Assembly (NCBI RefSeq): GCF_021130785.1
Contig: NW_025776231.1
Location: 62,001 to 126,000, forward strand
Direction: 5' to 3'
Origin: Homalodisca vitripennis
Lineage: Eukaryota > Arthropoda > Insecta > Hemiptera > Cicadellidae
Length of the DNA stretch: 64,000 bases
The notes beneath the pieces were generated by a model that did not search any database, had not been told where the DNA came from, and was given only the letters and a program-made list of their open reading frames with translations. A program made the translations under genes and the position numbers. This document shows positions 47,670 through 59,589 of the stretch, in pieces. Every line of letters starts with the position of its first letter. Position 1 is the first letter of the stretch.

Positions 47670-49800
47670 CAATCTAATCTAAAATTAAATCCCAATATTT
47701 TGATCCCAAAATTTTTATTTAATTTAAGTTTTAATAAAAAATATAAACCAATGTAGCTTTAAATCGCTACAAATATGCCACTTCATTTAAACTGAAACCG
47801 GAATTTCTAAACGTGACAAAGACGGCTGCGTTGGAGAACTGAATCAACATCTCATTAAAATGAGAACCATCAGTGACGCTTGCGGTTTACTGAATTTGCA
47901 TTATTTATAATTTTATAATAATATTCATAATAAGGGTTTGTTTTACATACATAAACTCTTACTTGAATGTGACCAACTGCTCCCATTAACAGAGCTTTGA
48001 TGATAAATTTCCAGGTTATCACAGTATATTTCATAAGTGCAATAATATTGAAATTATTATGTTATTTTGGTGAGGATGATATATCTAAATAAGTAGACTG
48101 ATTATCCAAAAGATTCCACGCAGTGCAAACCAACAGACTTTGGTGTTAAGCATTAAACTTCTACTTTCACTCTAGCAGTTATCAACTTTGTGCTGTTACA
48201 AGGATATGAGAATAACGTGTATTGATCGGCAAAAACTTTTTAACAATTTTTGTGGATACTTCACTGATAGTATGTAAGAGAATACGGCGACATGCTGATC
48301 TGTAATACGAGTACTTATGTCATGTTGTTTCATGACTTTTAATCATGAGACTGGCGGAGCTAAAATCGTGAAATTGCAAATTTAGGGCAAGGAAACCATT
48401 TGAAAATTGAAAAATTCAAGTTTGAGAGATTAACGTGAGGAAAGAAGGCAAAAACAAAAAACGTTGGTTCTCCTTTTTCAGGAAATGTATTTGAGTCATG
48501 GGCACTTTTACTATACGACTCGACTTTTGTTGTTTTCGTTAAAGTATGTATGTTTTCCTAATGTATGTTACTTCACCAGGTCATATACATTTCTCAAAGT
48601 ATAAAAGGTAAAGAGGGATGATTTGAATGATCTTCTTCAATTATTAGTATTTTACAATCGGAATCAATGTTTTATAATTTGAACTGTTATAATAATGAAA
48701 AAACGTCAATAAAACCCAACTTTACGGAACGTAACTCATATGTTTTCTTTTTTTTTCAATAGATTACTGAAGTCTGTTGTTTTATTGTCTATTGTTATCA
48801 TACATAATATATTGTGTAAATATGATATTTTGATGGTTTCTGTCATTATTGTTACTATAGTTTAATTGTGCGTAATTTTTATTCCTGCGTTGCATTTGTG
48901 ACATACGAATCGGTTTGAAAAAAAATAAAAGTAAACAATAAAATATTGAAAATTTGTATTTCCATGAACGCATGGAAAACAACAAGACCATTCTTCCTAC
49001 TCGTTACACTATTGCCCTCCCGATTCACAGGTTGTAGGCGTCAAAAATTATATTGAGTATAATATTGAACTATAAATAATATATTTTATTTCATGTCCAC
49101 CTTTAAACTATGTAGGATTGTAAACATTGTTATGTTTATTAAAGGCAGGTAAATAGCTCAGTAATGTAGACTGTACTAATGATTGCATTCTGTAACAATG
49201 CCACGTGATCATGATTTACTACAGGAGAAGTGATTTATTAGTGAGATTAGACAAGATCTCAATAATACCCACCACCACCAAGGTGGAGACATAGAGAAAG
49301 TCACTAATGGCTCATTTGTCATCGAAAAGATTATGAAGTATTTTTAAAAATGTTTCGTCAAATTTTATCCTACACATGTATAAGATTCTAATATTTTATT
49401 GCTGAACAAAATATTTCTTCCATTTTATTTGACGCAACAGAAATCGAAATAAACTTCACAAAAACAGTATCTCAAACTTAAGTTTGTTTACCAAACAAAC
49501 TAATGTTTAAACAAACATTATTAATTTTAGTACAAGTAAAAGTGATCTCGATAAATACGTTTCGTAACAGTGTAAATAACTTAGCTCATTACTCATATAA
49601 TACTGTTTTATCTTTGTGTACGTTATAAGATATTTACCTTATAATAAAATAGGGCAGAACGAATACAGTGTATTAAATTTTCATTTTTGTTATAAAAATG
49701 TACTTCAAAGATGTAGGAAAATATAATTCTTTAAATTGTATCTATATATACTGGTCAAGCTTCCTAATGAACTACTGTGACAATGTAACAAGTACGGTAA
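47670..49800. other. AT-rich non-coding DNA
   Basis: Nothing identifiable was seen. Confidence 0.4.
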
Positions 49801-49801
49801 T

Positions 49802-49805
<4 letters not shown>

Positions 49806-49856
<51 letters not shown>
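49806..49856. repeat. (AT)n microsatellite
   Basis: About 25 AT units with one interruption. It sits at the apparent 3' end of the minus-strand element described next. Confidence 0.93.
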
Positions 49857-50030
49857 AACAAAGGTTTAATTGTAGACTCTTGGAGCAATTTGAAAATTTT
49901 TTTAATATTACTAAAAATGTTAATAAAAACACTACTTTTTCCAAATCGTTTATTTTTCGGACGAGGCCTTTCGAAACCAAAGGTTTCATCTTCAGGCAAC
50001 TCCACAAATAAATATTTACACATTGTTTGT
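49857..50030 (-). repeat. Transposon-tail-like repeat with a hairpin core (minus strand)
   Basis: The minus strand reads CCTGAAGATG, then GAAACC-TTT-GGTTTC as a perfect 6-bp stem, then GAAAGGCCTCGTCCG. This order (CTGANGA, stem, GAAA) resembles the hammerhead-like centre of family C, and such strings are common near the ends of arthropod retroelements. The AT microsatellite at its 3' side could be its tail. Confidence 0.45.
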
Positions 50031-50039
50031 TACAATTAA

Positions 50040-51170
50040 TATTAAAATAACATATGGTGTAAAAATGTAAATACAAAAATTTTGGAATATTTTCCATGTA
50101 TAATGTATATATGTCTATGAAAAGAGGAAGAATTAGAGAGTATAATTCAATAAAAATATAAATATGCACAGCAAATCTTTTCAGCGTTACCACTCCCCTT
50201 AAACTCCTTCTTACATGGGTAGATTATTCCCATTTTGAATATTTCATCATTGTTGACACCACGTAGAGAAATAAAGAAGAGTAAAAAAATGTCTCAAATG
50301 TTTTGGAGAGTTAACTCATTTATCTATGATTCGCTGCAGTGCAATGTAACGCTCCACTACTCTAGAACAAAAGTGTTTAGCGTAAGTCGAGGAATATAAT
50401 TCCACAGATCGATTAAACTATCGTATCCGAACATACAATCACAGGGCAATCATTAGGTCCCATCCGAACATGGTGTACAACTTCGATTACTAACTAAGCA
50501 GAATATTAGGAGTTAATCCATGAACTAGATATGAAAAGTGGATCTGCGATATTCGTCAAGCGAACCCACTGCGAGGTTAGATCATTAGGAAGGCTTGACT
50601 GCGTATATTTAGCTTATTTTATTTTACATTCATAAGGGAATGTAAGACAATATATTTGCTTATACAAAACTAGAGAAGCCCCCATTCCTCGTACTTCAGG
50701 TACTTATATTAGGATCGCAAACGATTAATCGGTCTTATATTTGTTACAAAATGATTGTTACTTATTTTTTGCGTGTGTGCCGTTCCATTTGAAGTTATTA
50801 CTCTGTTTACGTTGTTCACTTTGGTCTTGTTTTTAAATGTTTATGCTGTTATTTATTATTGAAATATTTATGCATTATATAATATTTATTTTTGTGTAGG
50901 CTACTTGATGAAGTTTGTTGCAGATGTTATATTTATTGCTCTTGATAAAGATATTCGATTTCATATATTTGTTGTTAAACCTGTTACTTTGTTATGTGTT
51001 ATTGATTATGAAGTGTTGTGTACCATGTTATATTTTGTATATCATGTAATAATATTTTGTATACCATGTAATAATTGTTTTATAACTTGTGTACTATGTC
51101 TCGCACACGATCTCGTATCTTGCATAATATGTAATTATATATATTATAATATATATATAATATAATATAA
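50040..51170. other. AT-rich non-coding DNA
   Basis: No gene was recognised. An 86-codon plus-strand frame at 50,905-51,165 is T/A-rich, of biased composition, and looks random. Confidence 0.4.
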
Positions 51171-51571
51171 TAGGCGGAATCCCTATCTCTGTAATGCTAA
51201 ATTAAGGAACATTTTCTCAAAAACTACTAAGCCTATTGTTTTGAAATTTTTTTCAGTTATTCATATGCCTTTTATACATAGCCTGAGTTTTTTTGAAGTA
51301 GTTATATAAAAAAATAAGTATGTTATAATATTTTTCCCATGACACCTAAAATATTCAGATTTTTTTTTTAAGATTTAATTTTTTTTTTACCAAATTAGTT
51401 AACTTAAGGCCACAAAAAAAACTCAGGGTGTGTACAACTATTACATACATATTGTGTAAAAATTTGAACTCTCTATATTCAGTATTTCTAGAGAAAATGT
51501 ACCTTATGTCAAAAAAATATCGATTTTCGGAAAACGGCTAAAAACTAAAACTTTGCATTTATTTACTTACA

Positions 51572-51808
51572 TTAGTACATTCCACTCTTATATGCAGGGT
51601 TTTCATCTTCCACTTCTTCAAGCCTTCTCTTCAGAATCCTCTCTTTTCCTCTTGCCAGCCTCAAGAAGTCTGAAATGGCTTTTTCAGCTCTTCGGATGCG
51701 TTCTGAGTCTAGATATTTCATCGCGTTTATTAATCGGACACCAGGTTCAAGTCCCATTGAGTGCAGAACTCTGCATTTGGTAACCTGCCCATCATTGTAA
51801 CTGGCCAT
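51572..51808 (-). pseudogene. Mutator-like transposase, C-terminal fragment
   Basis: 78 codons. KCRVLHSMGLEPG, INAMKYLDSERIRRAEKAI and a terminal ENPAYKSGMY resemble the C-terminus of Mutator-like transposases common in insects (pattern: GMEPGx...LDxxRxxxAxxxx...xYxxGMF, basic coiled region before the end). The upstream joint at about 51,800-51,830 is where the catalytic core should be, and it has been deleted. The fragment ends in a stop right after GMY, at the natural C-terminus. Identification rests on recall of the family pattern and should be checked by search. Confidence 0.6.
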
Positions 51809-51829
51809 TGTAACTGCCCATCATTGCTA

Positions 51830-52226
51830 CATTAGGTATTTCAACCTTTTTAGAGTTGTTAAATTCTTCACAAAAGTTACAATGTGTGCAAAAGAGTTCT
51901 AGTTTCGACACTAAGCCAACATAACTCATGGAACGCAACTGTAAACCATTTTCTTATAGTTTTTTGCAAAGAGAACATTCTTGGAGTTTCTCTGATAGTA
52001 TACTGATATCTATAATTTCATTCTTATAGCTATGATCTGTAGCATATTGGCTATACTCCGAAAAGTAAATTTTCATTGATGAGCTCGACGCTTTGGTAGG
52101 CCTAGGCCTAGGAGAGCTAGGAACACTAGCAGATGAATGTACAGGTACACCTTGTACTACCTTCTTTTTTCCACGTCCACCAACTCCTTTCCTGCTTTTA
52201 GTTGTTTTATAAGTAGGTCTAGGCAT
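51830..52226 (-). pseudogene. Mutator-like transposase, N-terminal fragment
   Basis: The natural start is probably the ATG at about 52,226 (MPRPTYKTTKSRKGVGGRGK), a basic Lys/Arg/Gly-rich leader. It is followed by a Ser/Pro-rich linker and LSEKLQECSLCKKL, with a stop at 51,954. Reading past the stop continues with GLQLRSMSYVGLVSKLELFC and THCNFCEEFNN, whose CxxC pairs suggest a zinc-binding module at the front of the transposase. The premature stop and the following deletion make it a pseudogene. Confidence 0.6.
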
Positions 52227-52639
52227 TATGAATAAATAATACAACCAATAAACGAAACTGTAAGAATCACAAACGTTAGTAAAAACTTTCACAGAAACTA
52301 ATAACGTCCATAAACAATAACAAACAAACAGGTTATGTTTAAAATATTTATTCCCTAGCAACATAAGACAGTAAGCAGTTGTCTATATTCAGTGTTGCCA
52401 AACGAAGCAAAATTAAATAGCAACAGAAATGATGGGTAGATATACGTATGTATGCAAGCGAAAATATTCTAGTAAAAACTGACCCTGCAACAAAAGTTCA
52501 AGTATTTATTTTGTAATGAAATATTTAGATAACCCAGGTGTATTATATATCAATGAACTCGGAAAAATGTATATTTTAATAAAATACAATAAAAAAAGTT
52601 TGAAAAAAAAATATTTTTTTCGTTCCGCCTCCCCTTAAG

Positions 52640-52980
52640 GACAATATATAAATTTATATTATGTTATATTACTGTTATGATAAATGTATTATGTATATTT
52701 TTCTTGATTTAAGATTATATGAACTTGAACTTGAGTACAATAATTATAAAACTGTACAGTATAAGTGTTGCTGATTTATAATATGAAAGCAAAGCATTCC
52801 CTGCAATTACGGTTTATAATATAATTCACATTCTATTGTTAAAGTTAAATGTTGAGTATAAATATAAAACTATATTATAAAAATAGTATTGTCATTACAT
52901 GTCAATTAACACGATATACCAGTATACAGGCAAGAAGCGGCGAAGCAATAATCGAAGAAAACCTAATCAGCTTAAACCGT
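52640..52980. other. AT-rich non-coding DNA
   Basis: Nothing identifiable was seen. Confidence 0.4.
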
Positions 52981-52984
52981 TCCT

Positions 52985-53890
52985 GAAGAGATTATACTTG
53001 TAATGTGCAGTGCGGTTGAGTGCTGCTTTATTACTTTGGAACATTACACAGTGTCACGTGACTGTACTCTCTGGGTTAACAAATGTGTTTAATCCAAAAT
53101 TTTCTCCTTACAAGTTACTATGCAAGCATCAATTGCTACATGAATTTTAATGTAAGTAAACCGCTGCTAAAGAGATTATACTTGTAATGTGCAGTGCGGT
53201 TGAGTGCTGCTTTATTACTTTGGAACATTACACAGTGTCACGTGACTGTACTCTCTGGGTTAAAAAATGTGTTTAATCCAAAATTTTCTCCTTACAAGTT
53301 ACTATGCAAGCATCAATTGCTATATGAATTTTAATGTAAGTAAACCGCAGCTAAAGAGATTATACTTGTAATGTGCAGTGCGGTTGAGTGCTGCTTTATT
53401 ACTTTGGAACATTACACAGTGTCACGTGACTGTACTCTCTGGGTTAACAAATGTGTTTAATCCAAAATTTTCTCCTTACAAGTTACTATGCAAGCATCAA
53501 TTGCTACATGAATTTTAATGTAAGTAAACCGCTGCTAAAGAGATTATACTTGTAATGTGCAGTGCGGTTGAGTGCTGCTTTATTACTTTGGAACATTACA
53601 CAGTGTCACGTGACTGTACTCTCTGGGTTAACAAATGTGTTTAATCCAAAATTTTCTCCTTACAAGTTACTATGCAAGCATCAATTGCTACATGAATTTT
53701 AATGTAAGTAAACCGCTGCTAAAGAGATTATACTTGTAATGTGCAGTGCGGTTGAGTGCTGCTTTATTACTTTGGAACATTACACAGTGTCACGTAACTG
53801 TACCCTCTGGGTTAACAAATGTGTTTTATCTTAAATTTTCTCCTTAAATGTTACTATACAAGAATAAAATGCTACAAGAATTTTAAAATG
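52985..53890 (+). repeat. 184-bp satellite, five copies
   Basis: The phrase agagattatacttgtaatg starts at 52,987, 53,171, 53,355, 53,539 and 53,723, an exact 184-bp period. Copies 1-4 differ by only a few bases; copy 5 is degraded towards its end. Each of the first four contains the palindrome GTCACGTGAC (53,053; 53,237; 53,421; 53,605). In copy 5 it is GTCACGTAAC. Confidence 0.97.
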
Positions 53891-53899
53891 TTTCCTATA

Positions 53900-55735
53900 C
53901 ATGTTTTAGATTATTCTATGTACTGTCTATATCGCGATTTGTACATACGAACCTTTCGTTCAGCTTATAGACCGACTGTAACCATGTATCAGGCGAAAAT
54001 TACATACGTGTTATTGTTAGTGATTGTGTTTTAGGCAAATCATTGGATTTAGATAAGTTTTATTTTTATGTTTTTAAGCAGATAGGAGAACGCACTTAAG
54101 ATACTTCTGATCTACTATAAATACTATGGGATATATATTGGAGAGTTAGAGTCCAGTCAAGGTGTTGAATTATCTTGAGTGGACATGGAACTGCTCAGTA
54201 AGTATTGGGCAGTCTTGATATTAAAACTTTTCTTTTTTACTAATTGATCTGTACACTGTTTATAGATATCATACACGTAGTTTATATTGAACTGTTATCT
54301 TTGGCATATAGCGGTCTTGAATGTATTATTTATTATTAAAGTTTTTAAAGTTTACTGTAGTTTAGAACTGTTCATTTTCGATTCATCTGCCAAAATGCTC
54401 GTATGAGAAACATGTATCTGTAATTTTAATAATTAATTATAAAATTTTTAGTTTTTAAATAAATAAACTGTATTTATTGTTATAAATTGCTAAAGAAAAT
54501 AACAAGAAACCTTTACCTTAGTACAATGTGCTGTAGTTGGGTACAAAGAGCTTGACAACAGCCACAGGGAGGGCAGTTGTGGCGTTGTGTTCATGTTAAC
54601 AACTCCCACAGAAATAAGAATGAAACAATTTAATTGGTCTTTAACTTCCAAAAAGATTACGACTTGCAGCGAACAAACACAAGAACCTTTATAACTGTAC
54701 TATTTCTCTCTTAGGTGGTTTAACATTTACTAACCCATATTTACATTCATATTTAATATATATGAGGTTTTTGGATTAATAAAACAACCAACGGTAACAA
54801 TAGTATAGGCCTACATTATTTTTCACTTTCTTATTTTCGTAGTAAATTAAAATGATGTGAATATCACCTTTGGATATATTTTTATAAAAATGTTATCCAT
54901 ATGGCAGGCAAATTTAGAATTATATTACACTATTAAAACAATATAGATTACAAATGTGGATTCATCATTGACAGTGTACACTATAGCCATTGTAGTGTAT
55001 GATATATATAGTAGTAAACAAAATGTAAACAGTGAAAATATGTATTTCATCAGAGAGGATGATATTAATATTTTAGTACTTTATTTTGCCTATTTATTAT
55101 TCCAACAAGTAACAAGAAAGAAAAATAAAGCTACTGTGAACGGTTTGTTTTTGCTTTGAAGGAGAAACAACAAAGCGATTTTGTTTTAATTGTGATTTCT
55201 GATCTGGTGTAACGTCAGCCCACACCTTTGTTTTTCTTTTATTGTAAATTTTGTGCCACATAAATAGAAAATAAAAATCTTGACATACTAGTGTAATAAT
55301 GTTACAATTCCTTTTAGAATCATTAACTATAAATATGCAGATTTTGTGATACAGGGTAATGTTGTATAATATTAAACCTCAAAAATTCCCTCTTTCTTAA
55401 ATTCCTTTGAAATTGCGTGTAGTTAATAGACTTTGTAATAAAATTACAACTTCAGGTATTTTGTAAACATTATAATATATTGTCAACACAGCTTATAACG
55501 TAACACAATATAGTATTTATGTATTAAAGCCAGTTATTTAATTACGAAATATTTTACTTTATCTACATAACAAGTATATTATAATATGGTAATACCTGAG
55601 CACTAATAACACAGCTGTTACCGCAAGTGTAACTAGCTAGCGTTTTTAATCCCAAGTTTTTTTTACATTTTACTCTTAGATTTATAATATTTATTGTACT
55701 CTATATGCTCATTAATTCTAAATAGTAAATCACTG
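53900..55735. other. AT-rich non-coding DNA
   Basis: Nothing identifiable was seen. Short plus-strand frames at 53,819-54,034 and 54,956-55,159 lack any recognisable feature. Confidence 0.4.
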
Positions 55736-55740
55736 GAATG

Positions 55741-56075
55741 CCATGTGAGAGCTAGTGTAACAGTCACGCAGATGTGACGACGTGCTTACACGGTTTACCC
55801 CTGGAAATACTATCACACTACGTCAACTCTCTACTTTACGATGTGAGAGCTAGTGTAACAGTCACGCAGATGTGACGACGTGCTTACACGGTTTACCCCT
55901 GGAAATACTATCACACTACGTCAACTCTCTACTATACGATGTAAGAGCTAGTGCAATAGCAGTGCAGACAGCTATTTGCCATGATTCTCCTAGAAATAAT
56001 ATTTTACTATTAAACCTCCCATATTAAGATGAGAGAGCTAGTGCAATAGCAGTCGAGACGTGTTTTCAGGGTTTC
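55741..56075 (+). repeat. 98-bp tandem repeat, two near-perfect and two decayed copies
   Basis: atgtgagagctagtgtaaca starts at 55,743 and 55,841, and its relatives at 55,939 and 56,029. The first two monomers are almost identical; the last two are diverged and shortened. Confidence 0.92.
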
Positions 56076-56079
56076 CTTC

Positions 56080-56540
56080 TTAATATCTAAATATATGTTT
56101 AATGACTTCCTGCAATCAAATTAAAATATTTTTGAAGCTCCGTCTACCGTATTTTACAGTTGTAAATATTTTCAAACATTAAAGCAATTAAAATATGTAC
56201 ATCTTCAAAACTTCAGCGAATACAGCGATTGAATGTAACATTTAAACTCACTTTTAAAATCTGCTATATACCTTGTCCAAATGTTTTACAAAAATAGAAG
56301 GAAGGCAATGTAGGGAAACTAATCATCATCTCATTAAGACATAAGTTTACATTCCCATCAAACAATAACCGTGTATTGTAATTGACACTTTATAATTATC
56401 TCCTTTCATATAGTAACGCTTCCCAGTAGTAACGCTTTTCATTCCAAGTATATTTAACCAGTATTCGATTATTTACGTATTACAAATTTACATATAAGTT
56501 TAAAATAAAAATATGCATTTTTCATCAGCCAATCATATCA
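56080..56540. other. AT-rich non-coding DNA
   Basis: Nothing identifiable was seen. Confidence 0.4.
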
Positions 56541-56554
56541 GGATTCAACTGTCT

Positions 56555-57150
56555 TTTACGGAGTTACTTAACCATAGACCCATACTTCCTACCATTAATA
56601 GCCACCAATAGACAACTCCCAATACTTCCTTCATGTAACAGCCACCTATAGACAACTCACCATACACCGTCTCTGTAACAGCCAACAGACACCTACAGAC
56701 AACTCCCAATACTTCCTTCATGTGACAGCCACCCATAGACAACTCGCCATACGTCGTCTCTGCAAGAGCCAACAGACACCTATAGACTATTCACAATACA
56801 TCCTTCATGTAACAGCTACCCATAGACAGCTTGCCTTACGTCGTCTCTGTATCAGCCAACAGCCACCTATAGACAACTCGTAATACATCCTTCATGTAAC
56901 AGCCACCCATAGACAACTCGCCATTCGACGTCTCTGTACAGGCAACAGACAACTATAGACAATTCCCAATACATCCTTCATGTAACAGCCACACATAGAC
57001 AACTCCCAATACTTCCTTCATGTGACAGCCACCCATAGACAACTCGCTATAAGCCCTCCCTTTGACAGGCACTCATAATCAATATCCGTAGGTAGTCTCT
57101 ATGACAGCCACTCATAGGCGATTCCCTACTTCCTCTCTGTGGTAGGCGTT
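56555..57150 (+). repeat. 87-bp dimeric minisatellite, about 6.5 copies
   Basis: The unit consists of two related halves of about 43 bp, centred on cagccacccatagacaactc and cacctatagacaactccc. acttcctt/acatcctt recurs at 56,624, 56,711 and 56,798. As 87 is a multiple of three, a short minus-strand frame of a 29-residue repeat (56,545-56,772) appears; it is not supported as a gene. Confidence 0.92.
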
Positions 57151-57159
57151 TCAATTACG

Positions 57160-58435
57160 CTCAATTTGACTTTACACAAAATAAAATGTCACTACGTGGT
57201 GTGAAATTACTTACAGCATTACACCAGAGTATTACCCTACAGTATTACCGTGGTGTGGGTTCAACAATTTTACCGCTGTACAACCCTTTTTTTATTATTA
57301 GGCTAATTATTTAAATGGGCTCATGAGGAAAGTTCTTTTAAAGAAGTCCATTTAAAATAAATATTAAGGGTTTTGTACTGTATTCGCTGTCTCCTGGAAA
57401 AATACAGAAAAAAGTTTATAAATCATGAAAAATATTCATAATGTAATCTGGCGCATTGAAATAATAAAATAGTGAAACGTAAACCAAAAGATTTGTTTTT
57501 AAAATGTATTAATCCCACGTACAATATGGTATAGAACTTCATTAGAAAAAGATTTATAATAATAATGAAAAGCAATAGTACTACGTCTACCTTTTTTAAT
57601 GTTAAACATTAGTTTTTTAGTTATCACTTAAAATTTATAGAAACTTCACGTTTAGGACACCTTATCTATCTCACCCTGTATATATATATTAAAATAAAAG
57701 TATCCCTTATAATATTATGAAATATAACACTCCAAAACAAATATATCTAAATTTAAAGTCGAATTGACTTTTAAATATGCTACCCAATAATATTACCATT
57801 GAATATTTCATCCTACGTGTATGTATGTAGTTCTAAATCTCAGTCTCTAAGTCAAAATGGTGTAATATAGATCCCCTGTATATAAACGTAAAATTTTGGT
57901 CTCAAATACTGTATTATTGAAATTCCCTGAGCCCTAATGGAAGGCTTACATTGGGAAAGCTTTGTTGTATCAGTATGTCGCGACCACAGCGCAGCAGTCT
58001 TCAAAGAGCGCTTTGTTAAGCTACATCGAGTGTTGTACAGACCGCGCGGGTCGAGATTAATCGTTGACCGGCATCGTGGATTGTGCTCCGTACTTTCCCG
58101 TGTTTCTGTAACAAAATTCTATTTTATAACCACCATTATTTTAGCTTGAAACTATGAATTTATTGAAAATATTTATCTAGCATAAAACATTCTGCATTGT
58201 AATTACAAAATTTGTGCAACCACACCCCTGTTTTACAAATATAATTTTATTAGACTAGTCCATTAGAAGGTTTATAAATGACTGCTACCAAAGGTTACCT
58301 ATTTATAGGTGATAGGTATATTCTATTCTAATCTAAAAAAATCGTTGTAGACAAGTTGAAAAAAAATATAAATGGTAGAAATTAAGCTTTTTAATGTAAG
58401 TAAAATGAAAGTGTAACGTGCCGGTTTACTTTGTG
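57160..58435. other. Mostly AT-rich non-coding DNA with a small GC-rich island
   Basis: The island at 57,940-58,110 is clearly GC-richer (gaccgcgcgggtcg) and lies in a 70-codon plus-strand frame (57,937-58,149) with no recognisable motif. The rest shows nothing. Confidence 0.35.
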
Positions 58436-58439
58436 TTGG

Positions 58440-59240
58440 TTTGAGCGAACAGCTACAGCTCTCCAAACATTGTCTCACCGCTGATACATTGGTCAGTCTC
58501 AGAGTCTCCTCTTATCTTGCCGTGTCTGCCAAAACAGTTTATTAGTATTTGCAAAGTGAGGATTTAAGCGAACAACTGGAGCTGTCCAGACATTGTCTCA
58601 CCGCTGATACATTGGTCAGTCTCAGAGTCTCCTCTTATCTTGCCCTGTCTGCCAAAACAGTTTATTAGTATTTGCAAAGTGAGGATTTAAGCGAACAACT
58701 GGAGCTGTCCAGACATTGTCTCACCGCTGATACATTGGTCAGTCTCAGAGTCTCCTCTTATCTTGCCCTGTCTGCCAAAACAGTTTATTAGTATTTGCAA
58801 AGTGAGGATTTAAGCGAACAACTGGAGCTGTCCAGACATTGTCTCACCGCTGATACATTGGTCAGTCTCAGAGTCTCCTCTTATCTTGCCCTGTCTGCCA
58901 AAACAGTTTATTAGTATTTGCAAAGTGAGGATTTAAGCGAACAACTGGAGCTGTCCAGACATTGTCTCACCGCTGATACATTGGTCAGTCTCAGAGTCTC
59001 CTCTTATCTTGCCGTGTCTGCCAAAACAGTTTATTAGTATTTGCAAAGTGAGGATTTAAGCGAACAACTGGAGCTGTCCAGACATTGTCTCACCGCTGAT
59101 ACATTGGTCAGTCTCAGAGTCTCCTCTTATCTTGCCCTGTCTGCCAAAACAGTTTATTAGTATTTGCAAAGTGAGGATTTAAGCGAACAACTGGAGCTGT
59201 CCAGACATTGTCTCACCGCTGATACATTGGTCAGTCTCAT
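58440..59240 (+). repeat. 123-bp minisatellite, about 6.5 near-identical copies
   Basis: gcgaac starts at 58,445, 58,568, 58,691, 58,814, 58,937, 59,060 and 59,183, an exact 123-bp period. Internal copies differ by as little as one base (cttgccctg versus cttgccgtg). The first copy is slightly diverged and the last is truncated. No long open frame, although the period is a multiple of three. Confidence 0.97.
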
Positions 59241-59589
59241 TGAGGGTGCGACAAGGATTTGAAATCGTGTCGTTGACCGTCCTTCAGTGTGTCTGTCTGT
59301 CTGTACAAGAATTCTTGTAAATTAAGGATCCGACAGGGACTGGAAATTGAGTCGTTGACGATTCGTTTATCTGCCTATCTGTCCAATAACTATTGATAAT
59401 TGATACACTAAGAATTAACCAAGGAGGTGTCATTTTGTTCGCCCAAGAATGTTGGATCTAAACGAGTGAAATGTTTTTCTAGCCAATACGCTTCATGTTG
59501 CAAGCAGGTGGAAGTTTTCAATCTTGTACTTCATCAAATACATACTTTGTTTCTTAAGCTCTTGCAATCAGATTTAACCCTACTGTTTG

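Larger units (their letters stand above)
51173..52636 (-). mobile_element. Mutator-like DNA transposon remnant, internally deleted
   Basis: Both edges carry aggcggaa in inverted orientation: taggcggaatccc at the left, and gaggcggaacg on the complementary strand at the right. Between them the minus strand encodes the two ends of an insect Mutator-like transposase, while the catalytic middle is gone. AT-rich subterminal DNA flanks the coding pieces. The exact ends and target duplication could not be fixed. Confidence 0.65.

Noticed and set aside
56545..56772. Minus-strand 75-codon frame with a 29-residue repeat
   Set aside because: A by-product of the 87-bp period. It starts from a non-ATG codon and is interrupted in neighbouring copies.
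57937..58149. 70-codon GC-rich frame as a conserved gene
   Set aside because: No recognisable motif, no splice signal pattern and no second copy; left only as a note in the region entry.
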